A stretch of DNA of 64,000 nucleotides from an uncultured Rikenellaceae bacterium (GTDB lineage: Bacteria > Bacteroidota > Bacteroidia > Bacteroidales > Rikenellaceae), in the NCBI GenBank assembly GCA_946486375.1, contig CAMLTW010000011.1, positions 1 through 64,000 on the forward strand, given 5' to 3'. The translations under genes were made by a program, and so were the position numbers. The notes beneath the pieces were generated by a model, which was not told the DNA's origin, made no database searches, and worked only from the letters and a program-made list of their open reading frames with translations. Positions 25,136 to 33,768 of this stretch are shown piece after piece. Every line of letters starts with the position of its first letter. Position 1 is the first letter of the stretch.

Positions 25136-27439
25136 TTAGTCTGCGGCCGTAAGCGTAAATACGGCGCTTTTCGTTCGGTGGCTGTCCGGGCCTATCATAA
25201 CCTCGAATTCTCCCGGTTCGAGGATGTATTCAAGGCGGTTATCGTAAAATTTCAGCAATTCGGGCGTAATGGTAAAACTGACGGTTCTCCGTTCTCCCGG
25301 TTCGAGATGGATTTTCTCGAACCCTTTCAGTTCTTTCACCGGCCGGGTGACCGATCCGACCCGGTCGCCGATATAGAGTTGGACGACCTCGTTACCGCCA
25401 CGGGTTCCGGTGTTGGTCACTTCCACCCGTGCGGTAAGCGTTTCTCCCTCGTGAATGGTTTGTTTGTCAAGGAGCACTTTTCCGTATCCGAACGTGGTGT
25501 AGGACAATCCGTAACCGAAAGGATAAAGCGGCAGGTGCGTTTCATCGATGTATCCGGTCACGTAGGCAGCGATTGATCCGTCGGGATGGGGCGGACGTCC
25601 CGTTTTCCGGTGGTGATAGCGGATGGGAACCTGCCCCAGGCTCCGGGGGAAGGTCATCGTCAGCCTGCCGCCCGGTTCGGCATCCCCGAAAAGCACGTCG
25701 GATACGGCCAGTCCGGCTTCGGTTCCGGGAAACCAGATGTTGAGAATAGCATCCAGGTGCTCCTGTTCCCAAGCCAGCGTCAGCGGCCGGCCGGTACACA
25801 GCACCAGGACGATGGGTTTGCCGGTAGCTTCCAGTTTTTCAAGCAATTCCTTCTGGGCGTCCGGAATATCGAGGGAGGTGCGTGAGGCCCCTTCACCGGA
25901 CATTTCGGCCGCTTCGCCCATCACCGCCACTACCACATCGGAACGGCGGGCCAGCGCCAATGCCTCTTCTCGCATTGCGGCATCGGAACGTCCGTCGCGC
26001 GGGAACGATTTGCCCCACTGCGACACCCGTCGCTCCAGAGCCGTGTCGTACGTCAGGTTACACCCCTTGGCATACCGGAGTTCCACCCGGTCGCCGACCG
26101 TTCGGCGCAAACCGTCCAGTATCGTCACAGGTGTACGGTAATCGGCACCCAACGACCAGGTTCCGACAATATTCGACCGGTTATCCGCCAACGGGCCGAT
26201 GACCGCGATGCTTCCTTTTTTATCCAGCGGCAGAATGTTATCCCGATTTTTCAGCAGCACAAAACTCTCGGCAGCGATCCGGCGCGCTTCGGCCCGGTGT
26301 GCGGGCGTGAACACGTCAGTCTTTACCCGGGCCGTATCACAATACTTATACGGGTCGGCGAAAAGGCCCAGTTTGTACTTCGCTTCCAGAATCCGGCGGC
26401 ACGCCCGGTCGATCTGTTGCAGGGTTACTTTCCCCTCATCGTAAGATTTCTTCAAAGTGCCGGCAAATCCCTGGCTCGCCATATCCATGTCCAGTCCGGC
26501 TTTCAGGGCACGGACCGAAACCCCCTGCAAATCTCCAATCCCATGGACGGTCATCTCCCGGACGGCATCCCAATCGGTGACGACAAATCCGTCGAAGCCC
26601 CAGCGTTGCCGCAAAACGTCGCTCATCAGCCAGTCGTTGGCGCCGGCCGGCACCCCCTCGACCTCGTTGAAAGCGGTCATCAGGCTACCGACGCCGGCCT
26701 TGACCGCCGCTTCGAAAGGAGGGAAATATTCATTGAACATGCGCATACGGCTCATGTCGACCGTGTTGTAATCTTTCCCGCCTTCCGGCGCCCCATAAAG
26801 GGCAAAATGTTTGACACAGGCCAAGATCTGGTCGTTGCGGGTGAGGTTTCCCTGGTAGCCCTTGACATAGGCGACGGCTACTTCCGAAGCGAGGTATGGG
26901 TCTTCCCCGGCCCCCTCCGCCACCCGGCCCCAACGGGCATCGTAAGAAATATCGACCATCGGGCTGTACGTCCAGCAGACTCCCTGAGCGCTCGCTTCGA
27001 CGGCGGAAATACGAGCGGCTGTTTCGATGGACGACCGGTTCCAGGTCGCGGACAATCCCAGCGGGATCGGGAACACTGTATTGTATCCATGTATCACATC
27101 CATCCCGAACAGCAGCGGGATACCCATCCGGCTTTCGTTTACGGCGATTCGCTGCAACTCCAGGATTTTTTCCGAAGACATGACGTTCAACAGGCCGCCG
27201 ACCTCTCCGCGGACGATCTTCTCGCCGGTACCCGTCCGGATAGCCGGGCCTGTCCTGACCGATCCTTCGATACTGGTCAGGTTCAGTTGTCCTATTTTCT
27301 CCTCGACCGTCATCTCCCCCAGCAGCCGGTCGATGTACCGGTTCATTGCCCTATCTTCCCGGCTGCCGTCTTTGTCCGCACATCCGGCGACCAGCCCGCC
27401 GAGCAGAAGAAACCATCCGATTATTTTTACCGCATTCAT
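25136..27439 (-). CDS. GH3 family beta-glycosidase lipoprotein (BglX-like)
   Basis: 767 residues. The lipobox GGLVAGC anchors it to a membrane. It has the full GH3 layout: TIM barrel with IGQLNLTSIEG, GIPLLFGMDVIHGYNTVFPI and the nucleophile Asp289 in FVVTDWDAV; an alpha/beta sandwich (IAVIGPLADNRSNIVGTWSL; VVAVMGEAAEMSGEGASR); and a C-terminal fibronectin-like domain (RVEVTNTGTRGGNEVVQLYI). This arrangement resembles BglX beta-glucosidases; xylosidase or arabinosidase activity cannot be excluded. It lies between the regulator and the first SusC and is transcribed with the PUL. A -7 element just upstream (27462-27469) suggests its own promoter. Confidence 0.92.
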   Translation of the reverse strand: MNAVKIIGWFLLLGGLVAGCADKDGSREDRAMNRYIDRLLGEMTVEEKIGQLNLTSIEGSVRTGPAIRTGTGEKIVRGEVGGLLNVMSSEKILELQRIAVNESRMGIPLLFGMDVIHGYNTVFPIPLGLSATWNRSSIETAARISAVEASAQGVCWTYSPMVDISYDARWGRVAEGAGEDPYLASEVAVAYVKGYQGNLTRNDQILACVKHFALYGAPEGGKDYNTVDMSRMRMFNEYFPPFEAAVKAGVGSLMTAFNEVEGVPAGANDWLMSDVLRQRWGFDGFVVTDWDAVREMTVHGIGDLQGVSVRALKAGLDMDMASQGFAGTLKKSYDEGKVTLQQIDRACRRILEAKYKLGLFADPYKYCDTARVKTDVFTPAHRAEARRIAAESFVLLKNRDNILPLDKKGSIAVIGPLADNRSNIVGTWSLGADYRTPVTILDGLRRTVGDRVELRYAKGCNLTYDTALERRVSQWGKSFPRDGRSDAAMREEALALARRSDVVVAVMGEAAEMSGEGASRTSLDIPDAQKELLEKLEATGKPIVLVLCTGRPLTLAWEQEHLDAILNIWFPGTEAGLAVSDVLFGDAEPGGRLTMTFPRSLGQVPIRYHHRKTGRPPHPDGSIAAYVTGYIDETHLPLYPFGYGLSYTTFGYGKVLLDKQTIHEGETLTARVEVTNTGTRGGNEVVQLYIGDRVGSVTRPVKELKGFEKIHLEPGERRTVSFTITPELLKFYDNRLEYILEPGEFEVMIGPDSHRTKSAVFTLTAAD

Positions 27440-27461
27440 ACGTTATCAAACTTCTCGCAGA

Positions 27462-27469
27462 CAAAGTTA
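27462..27469 (-). promoter_or_regulatory. Putative -7 element for the GH3/PUL transcript
   Basis: On the minus strand the bases read TAACTTTG, fitting the Bacteroidetes TAnnTTTG consensus, about 22 bases before the GH3 ATG. No TTTG-like -33 box is present at the normal distance, which is compatible with an activator-dependent promoter; the divergent regulator gene lies next door. Confidence 0.5.
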
Positions 27470-27643
27470 CCGGCTTGCCTGACGGGGGACGAACGCATAC
27501 CGTTCATTTTGTTCGGTATCCGCGCCAAAGAGCCGGGCCGCTACTTTCGATTGCCGTTCAAATAATTCCGAATTCCATCCAAAGGGTGTTTATATGGCTA
27601 AAAATGTTTAATTTAGTCCATTCGCAATCCCAAACTCGATACT

Positions 27644-30600
27644 ATGCGCCGGATTCTGCCTTTACTCGCCGGATGTTTATTTTTCCTACTCACCCTTGCT
27701 TCCGCGACGGACTATACTCCGTCCGGGTATGAAAATACAGGGAGTGCGAACACCGTCTCCCCGAATCTGTCCCACCTTCATGTCCGCGATTTCTGCCAGG
27801 ACAGCCTGGGGTACATGTGGATCGCTACCGCTCGGGGGCTGAACCGTTACAACGGGTATGATTTCAAACAGTTTTTTCACGACAAGGAGAATGTACGGTC
27901 ATTGGACAATGACATGATCTACTCCCTGTTCCTCGATTCACGCCACCGGTTATGGGTCGGAACGAGCACGGGCGTCAACCGGTATGATTTCGAGAACGAC
28001 CGGTTTATTCGCTATGACATGCCGTACGCCTATGTGCACACGTTCTACGAAAACCGGGAGGGAGAAATTTGGGTCGGAACGACGATCGGCGTCGGGCGGA
28101 TCGACGAAAGCGCTTCTTCCGTCCATATCTTTCCGGATACCCCGCCAGCCTATAAAACTGTCAGCACCCTGCTGGAAGACAGCCGGGGGAACCAGTGGGC
28201 CGGCAGCGGCGGCGGTCTTATTCACCTCCATCCGGATTTGCCCTGGGAACTGTTTCCGCTGCCGGGCGACCGGAGGGTAAACTGCCTCTGCCTCGACCCG
28301 CAAGGCATCTTCATGATCGGCACCAATTCCGGAATCGTTTTTTTCGATCCGTCGGGCAACCGTTTCCTCGACGTCCCGGAAACACTTACATCCGGCACTC
28401 CCCTCAATTCGCTGTACATTCACTTTATCCGGGAAATAGCTCCCTTGCGATACCTGATCGGCACATCCGCCGACGGACTGTTTCTGTACGATGCGCTCCG
28501 GCAAACCCTGGAACACAACCCGTTCGAGTATTCCGAGCCGCTGGAATCACAACAGCCTATCTGTTGCAAGACAGACAACCAGGGCAACGTGTGGATCGGA
28601 TCGTTCGACAAGGGCTTCGCCGTGTACAATACGCAGCACAGCTTTTTTAACCGGGACCCGCGGCTGAACCATACTTTCCAGGATGTGTTTACCACAAGGA
28701 TCATCGAAGACAGGTACCGGAACCTCTGGATCGGCACCCGTTACAAAGGGCTGTACCACTACGGGAAGGACGGCGAAGTCCGAATATACGATTCTTCCGA
28801 CTCGCTCCTGTTCAAAAGAAACAACAACCTGGTGGAAGAGTTGTTCATCGATTCCCGGGATCGTTTGTGGATCGTGGGCGCCAATCGGATAATGGCCTGC
28901 ACATTCGACCGGGCCGGAAATATTTCCCGGCAACGGCTGATTCTTCTCGAAGGGTCTTCCGGCGCCGCTTCGATCACCGAAGACGAACGGGGAAACATCT
29001 GGTTCGGCCTGGCGAGCGGCCTGTTCCTCATCCGAAGCGGTGAGCTTCACGGAGCTTTTGAACGCATCTATGCCGGAAATATCCCGAAAGTTTACCGGCG
29101 TAGCGGAGGAGAAATACTCTTTTCGGCTTACGGCAAAGGTTTATTCCAAGTCGACGACGACCTGTCCGTCCGCCGGGTCGGAATGCCCGCACCGGAAGCC
29201 GTACCCCTCTCGCGCCACTGCGTCGACTTGTTCGAAGATTCGCAAAACAGGCTCTGGCTCGGCACCTACAATGAAGGGACGATGTATATCAAAGGAAGCG
29301 AATACCGCATTTTCGGCATGTCCGACGGTTTGCCCTGTAACGACATCACCTGTATCCAGGCAGACCGGGAGGGAAATATCTGGCTGAGTACCGCCAACGG
29401 ACTCTCCCGCATCGCCCCCGACTTCTCCGTTGCCAACTATTTCGAACACGATGGCACACAGGGGAATCAATACCATGAAAAGGCCACCCTGGCACGTTCC
29501 GACGGAACCCTGTTTTTCACCGGAAATCATGGGCTAACCTTTTTCGATCCCCGCCAGATCGTCCGCAACAGCCATCCGGCACCCATCGTGATCGAAGACC
29601 TGAAAATCCACAATGAAAGCATACGCCCCGGCGAAAAAAGTTCCATATTGACGAGTGTGATCTCGTTTGCCGAGCGGATCGTCCTGAACCACAGACACTC
29701 CCTGATCTCGATCGACTATTCCGGAATCGATTTCCTGGTTCCTCATAAATTGACCTATGCCTACAAATTGGAAGGTTTCGACGCCCAGTGGAACCGTGTC
29801 GGAGACCACCGGCGGGCGACCTACTCGAACCTTACGCCGGGACATTACCGGTTCATGGTTACCGCCTTCAACAACGATGGACTGGAAAGCGTAAGGCCGG
29901 CAGTACTGGAAATCGACGTCAAACCGGCCCCGTGGGCGACTTGGTGGGCTTGGTTGCTCTATTTTGCCGTGTTCTGTGCTGCGATCTATACGTTCATGCG
30001 GCTGTGGACCAAAATAAAACTGCAAAAGCAGAGCCTGGAAATGGAGAGCTACGAACGTGAAAGGGAACGCGAGGTGACGGAGATGAAAATGACTTTCTAT
30101 ACCAACATTTCCCACGAACTGCGGACGCCGCTCACCCTGATATCGGCCCCGGTCCAACAGCTGCTCGGCAGCACGGACCCCGACAGCCGCGAAGGGGAAC
30201 TGTTGCAGACCATCTCTCGGAACCGGAACCGGCTGCACCGGCTGATAGACCAACTGCTCGACTTCCGGAAAATGGAGGACGGGGTGCTAGCCCTGAAAAC
30301 CAGCCGGGGAAATCTGACCAAAACGCTTGCCTCCATCATCGACCCCTATCTTTCAACGGCTTCGGAGAAAAAGATCGATATTCGCTTCGAGCCTTATTCC
30401 CCCGACCTGGAGATGTGGTTCGACCCGGATAAAATCGAGAAGATCATGCACAACCTCCTCTCCAACGCCATGAAGCATACGCCCGCGAACGGTCGGATCA
30501 GTATAACGACCCGTCGGGTTCTTTTTTCGGAAGTCCGGACACAGTACGAGGAAGTGATCCCGTTGGGTGAACAATATGTCGAAATCACGGTTTCGGACAC

Positions 30601-31702
30601 AGGCCCCGGGCTTCCGCCCGATAAGTTGGGCGAGCTGTTCGTCCGTTACCGCCAGATCGAATCGGCCACGGGCTTGAAGCCGGACTACGCCGGCACCGGC
30701 ATCGGGCTGCATTACACCAAGAGACTGACCGAAACCCATCACGGGGGTATTTCGGCCAGCATCGCTCCCGAAGGAGGAATGAACTTTTCGGTATTGCTGC
30801 CTCTGGAAGACGTATATGCCCCGTCGGAAAAGAACATCGGCGAAAAATCGGATAGCGGATTCGGGATCGTCGGCGACCCGGAAACGGATCACGCCGAGAC
30901 GGAGGAACATTTTAACCCGGGCGCCCATGACCATACGGTATTGATCGCCGAGGACAACATCGAACTAATGGTCTATTTCAGACAGATGCTGGGCGACAGG
31001 TACAATATCCTCGAAGCTCCGGACGGAGCTCGTGCCTGGAAGATCATGCAGGAAAAATGCCCGGACCTGGTGCTCTCGGATGTGGTGATGCCGGAACTTT
31101 CAGGCTACGAACTCTGCACCCGGATCAAGCAGGATCCGGCACTCAGCCATATTCCCGTCGTGCTGTTGACAGCCAAGACCTCCATGTCCGAGCAGATCGA
31201 GGGGCTTTCGCACGGGGCGGATGCCTACATCTGCAAACCGTTCAACGTCGACTACCTGCTGCTGACGATCGAAAACAGCCTTCGCAACCGGGAACGACTG
31301 CGCACATTTTATTCCACCCCCAAGCCGGCCGACGGTCCGGAGGAACCGCCTGTCCGGTTGAATATGCTCGACCAGCGTTTCATGGACAAACTGATGGAGT
31401 TGCTCGAAAACGAGCTCTCCGACCCCAACCTGAACATCGACAACATCGCCAGGGAGATGGCCTTCAGTCGGACCAGTTTCTACCGGAAACTGAAGGGGTT
31501 AACGGATACGCCTCCCGCCGATTTCATTCGCAATTACCGGCTCAAGCGGGCTGCCGAAATGATCCAGGAAGGCTCCTGGACCCTGTATGAGGTGGCGGAA
31601 AGAAGCGGTTTCGGCAACTATACCCATTTCTCCGTGCTCTTTAAAAAGCATTTCGGGATTTCTCCCCGAAACTACAAAGAAAATTCCAAAAATGAGACGT
31701 AA
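27644..31702 (+). CDS. Hybrid two-component system sensor/regulator (HTCS) of the PUL
   Basis: 1352 residues in one chain. A signal peptide (LPLLAGCLFFLLTLASA) precedes two-component propeller repeats (about 45-640; DSLGYMWIATARGLNRYNGY, DSRHRLWVGTSTGVNRYD). A Y_Y_Y domain (YAYKLEGFDAQWNRVGDHRR) and a transmembrane helix (WWAWLLYFAVFCAAIYTF) follow. The histidine kinase has His824 in NISHELRTPLTL, and the ATPase has KIMHNLLSNAMKHTP and GTGIGLHYTK. The receiver phospho-acceptor is Asp1146 in LVLSDVVMPE. An AraC-type HTH ends the protein (MAFSRTSFYRKLKGLTDTPP; VAERSGFGNYTHFSVLFKKH). Such proteins bind an oligosaccharide in the periplasm and activate the adjacent susCD operon. It is divergent from GH3 across 204 bases. 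Confidence 0.96.
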   Translation: MRRILPLLAGCLFFLLTLASATDYTPSGYENTGSANTVSPNLSHLHVRDFCQDSLGYMWIATARGLNRYNGYDFKQFFHDKENVRSLDNDMIYSLFLDSRHRLWVGTSTGVNRYDFENDRFIRYDMPYAYVHTFYENREGEIWVGTTIGVGRIDESASSVHIFPDTPPAYKTVSTLLEDSRGNQWAGSGGGLIHLHPDLPWELFPLPGDRRVNCLCLDPQGIFMIGTNSGIVFFDPSGNRFLDVPETLTSGTPLNSLYIHFIREIAPLRYLIGTSADGLFLYDALRQTLEHNPFEYSEPLESQQPICCKTDNQGNVWIGSFDKGFAVYNTQHSFFNRDPRLNHTFQDVFTTRIIEDRYRNLWIGTRYKGLYHYGKDGEVRIYDSSDSLLFKRNNNLVEELFIDSRDRLWIVGANRIMACTFDRAGNISRQRLILLEGSSGAASITEDERGNIWFGLASGLFLIRSGELHGAFERIYAGNIPKVYRRSGGEILFSAYGKGLFQVDDDLSVRRVGMPAPEAVPLSRHCVDLFEDSQNRLWLGTYNEGTMYIKGSEYRIFGMSDGLPCNDITCIQADREGNIWLSTANGLSRIAPDFSVANYFEHDGTQGNQYHEKATLARSDGTLFFTGNHGLTFFDPRQIVRNSHPAPIVIEDLKIHNESIRPGEKSSILTSVISFAERIVLNHRHSLISIDYSGIDFLVPHKLTYAYKLEGFDAQWNRVGDHRRATYSNLTPGHYRFMVTAFNNDGLESVRPAVLEIDVKPAPWATWWAWLLYFAVFCAAIYTFMRLWTKIKLQKQSLEMESYEREREREVTEMKMTFYTNISHELRTPLTLISAPVQQLLGSTDPDSREGELLQTISRNRNRLHRLIDQLLDFRKMEDGVLALKTSRGNLTKTLASIIDPYLSTASEKKIDIRFEPYSPDLEMWFDPDKIEKIMHNLLSNAMKHTPANGRISITTRRVLFSEVRTQYEEVIPLGEQYVEITVSDTGPGLPPDKLGELFVRYRQIESATGLKPDYAGTGIGLHYTKRLTETHHGGISASIAPEGGMNFSVLLPLEDVYAPSEKNIGEKSDSGFGIVGDPETDHAETEEHFNPGAHDHTVLIAEDNIELMVYFRQMLGDRYNILEAPDGARAWKIMQEKCPDLVLSDVVMPELSGYELCTRIKQDPALSHIPVVLLTAKTSMSEQIEGLSHGADAYICKPFNVDYLLLTIENSLRNRERLRTFYSTPKPADGPEEPPVRLNMLDQRFMDKLMELLENELSDPNLNIDNIAREMAFSRTSFYRKLKGLTDTPPADFIRNYRLKRAAEMIQEGSWTLYEVAERSGFGNYTHFSVLFKKHFGISPRNYKENSKNET

Positions 31703-31795
31703 GCCGATGGGATTTGCAGGATAAACCGTATTCCGGAACAGCGTGGGGTTTCCCCTCAAACCAGTTTCCGCCAATCGCGGGCCGGAAAATGTCGG

Positions 31796-31835
31796 GCAAG
31801 AGAACGGGCTGATACCTTTAGTACCGCTCTCTTGC
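31796..31835. terminator. Possible bidirectional terminator between convergent genes
   Basis: GCAAGAGA (31796-31803) pairs with TCTCTTGC (31828-31835). After one A/C mismatch three more pairs (CGG/CCG) extend the stem around a loop of about 16 bases. It sits in the 147-base gap between the converging HTCS and DUF5722 stops. No clear T tract is seen on either side, so the call is tentative. Confidence 0.4.
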
Positions 31836-31849
31836 TCTCCGGATGTTTT

Positions 31850-33526
31850 TTACGGATGCCCGACCTCTTCCAGTATGTCCCAGCTTTCAATGCCGATCAC
31901 CGGAAGGTATTTCCCGAACACTTCCTCTTCGCGGGGAGTCCCGGCCGCCCGGTAAACATGCCACACTTCTTTGGCCGCCAATCCGTCCTTCGGGAACTTA
32001 CGCAAACCGATGCGCAGGCCGAACTCTTCCTCGTGGTCGGACCAGTTGTGCCACTGGTGGGCGTCGATGCCGTCCAACTGCCTGATTTTAGTCCATCCCC
32101 AGGCCAGGCCGGCTGCCTGGCGGGTTTCGTCCGTTTCGGTGTAATCCGGTGAATTGGTGCCGTTTTCCGAAAGCCACAAGGTACGTTTCTCCGTTCCCTG
32201 ATACCGGTTTTCCGGCAGCTTGATCCAATGGTCCAGCACCTCCAGGTTCTTGTAGGTAATAATCGGGGTCGACATGCGATAGTGCGCCTTGTCGTCGAGC
32301 CAGGTCTGCGGCTTCCGAAGGTCCTGCGGATAACAATGGAAAGCCAGCCCCCAGGGAAAGTCGCCTTCCGTCCGGCAATAGCGGTTCAGCGTTTCCAGCA
32401 TGTCAAGCGTGGCATAGGTCTTCTCGTTGTCCGCTACCGCCCAGGCATGCGTGTGCGACACCATGACCTCGGCATGAGGGTCGTACCGGCGAACGATGTT
32501 GTGGCACATCCTCAACGATTTCACATACGTATCCATATAGACGCCGACAGGTTTTCCTTCTCCCATATTGGTCCATTCAAGCGGAGAATCCACCTCGTTA
32601 TGCATGATCCAGTAATGAATCCTCCCGTATTTTTTATCCGGACGCGTGTAGCGTTCCGCCAGAAAGTCCAGTATGGCCGCATAGGCATGGGTACTTTCGG
32701 CACAGGTCAGATTCGGCATGGTGTAGCGGCCTTCAGGCGTAAAGTCCGGGTGCTGCAACAGGGCGCCTATCACCGGATCGGCGCTTTGACTGGCAGGATT
32801 GACCAGGATAATACCGGCGACTACGATCCCCCGGTCCCGGCAGGCGATCAGGGCTTTATCCATTCTCCGGAGCGGTACTTCGTCGATGTAATAGGAACGT
32901 CCGCCGTACCGGTGTTCCAGCCTGCCCTCGCCCGGATGGGAATGCAACAGGGTCGTAATCCGGATATTGACCGTGGCACTCGTGATCCCCAGTGTATCGA
33001 GGTCGCTGAACATCATGGCAAAACAGCGGCAATCGCCGAGCCCTTTTTTCGAGGCGGGTTTTTCCCGGACCGTGGTCCGGGATGCTTCAATCCGGTCGGC
33101 ATACCGGGCATGGGAGGCGATTTCATCCCTGCCCTGCCGCTCCCGGACGACAAGCCAGCGGGATAGCGTGCGATCATAAACGAATCCGTCCCGCTCGACA
33201 AACCGGTCGAAGGTCTTGCTGAAAGAGGCAGACGAAACGGGTACCCGTGCAGCAAACCCGGTTTCGGCCAATACATCTCCGTAAGGCGTCACTTCGACCA
33301 GATCGTAATTCCCGTCCCGGTCGGTCTGTCCGTGTACCGTAATTACAGACATTTCCGCTTCCACCGCAGTAATGGCGCAGGGATATTCTGTCGAAAGATA
33401 CTTCCGTAAATCGTCGGCCCGCTTTTCTTCTCCGGTCAATTCCGGACCCGGTCTGCAACCAGCCTCCCCCCATAACATCACCAAACAAAATACGGCAGAC
33501 CAGGTTGTCTTCCATTTGTTCTTCAT
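31850..33526 (-). CDS. DUF5722 family lipoprotein, predicted clan GH-A-type glycosidase
   Basis: 558 residues from the ATG at 33526, with lipobox-like LVMLWGEAGC. An N-terminal beta domain of about 110 residues is followed by a likely TIM barrel: DTLGITSATVNIRITTLLHS, GIVVAGIILVNPASQSADP, KYGRIHYWIMHNEVDSPLEW and RTLWLSENGTNSPDY. The Glu in the HNEVDS motif and the Glu in SENGTNS lie where clan GH-A enzymes carry acid/base and nucleophile, so I infer a retaining glycosidase; the family has no activity I can name with confidence. A -7 element lies at 33567-33574. It converges on the HTCS gene and is divergent from the second GH78. Confidence 0.78.
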   Translation of the reverse strand: MKNKWKTTWSAVFCLVMLWGEAGCRPGPELTGEEKRADDLRKYLSTEYPCAITAVEAEMSVITVHGQTDRDGNYDLVEVTPYGDVLAETGFAARVPVSSASFSKTFDRFVERDGFVYDRTLSRWLVVRERQGRDEIASHARYADRIEASRTTVREKPASKKGLGDCRCFAMMFSDLDTLGITSATVNIRITTLLHSHPGEGRLEHRYGGRSYYIDEVPLRRMDKALIACRDRGIVVAGIILVNPASQSADPVIGALLQHPDFTPEGRYTMPNLTCAESTHAYAAILDFLAERYTRPDKKYGRIHYWIMHNEVDSPLEWTNMGEGKPVGVYMDTYVKSLRMCHNIVRRYDPHAEVMVSHTHAWAVADNEKTYATLDMLETLNRYCRTEGDFPWGLAFHCYPQDLRKPQTWLDDKAHYRMSTPIITYKNLEVLDHWIKLPENRYQGTEKRTLWLSENGTNSPDYTETDETRQAAGLAWGWTKIRQLDGIDAHQWHNWSDHEEEFGLRIGLRKFPKDGLAAKEVWHVYRAAGTPREEEVFGKYLPVIGIESWDILEEVGHP

Positions 33527-33566
33527 AAAAATCCCTGTTTGCATGATTACTTCCATTCTACCTTTA

Positions 33567-33574
33567 CAAAGGTA
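33567..33574 (-). promoter_or_regulatory. Putative -7 element for the DUF5722 gene
   Basis: The minus strand reads TACCTTTG (TAnnTTTG consensus) about 40 bases upstream of the chosen ATG at 33526. No convincing -33 TTTG is visible at 18-19 bases, as for the GH3 promoter. Confidence 0.45.
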
Positions 33575-33679
33575 GCCTTCTCCCCGGATCGGGCCTTTTG
33601 TACCCGTTCAATTTGTTCCGAATCCCGTTCAAAAGAATCTCCGCGGTTTGCGGAAGGTAGCGGGAATGGTTTCGTATTT

Positions 33680-33687
33680 TAACTTTG
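33680..33687 (+). promoter_or_regulatory. Putative -7 element for the second GH78 gene
   Basis: TAACTTTG fits TAnnTTTG and is identical to the GH3 element. It lies 81 bases before the ATG at 33769. A TTTG at 33647-33650 is too far away (29-base spacer) to serve as a normal -33 box, so control by an activator is possible. Confidence 0.45.
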
Positions 33688-33768
33688 TACAATACCGGGG
33701 GTAAGAATGACTTCCCCAAAAAACAGCCGGATCGAACCGGAAAATGAATAACCAATATCTTTTCACGC

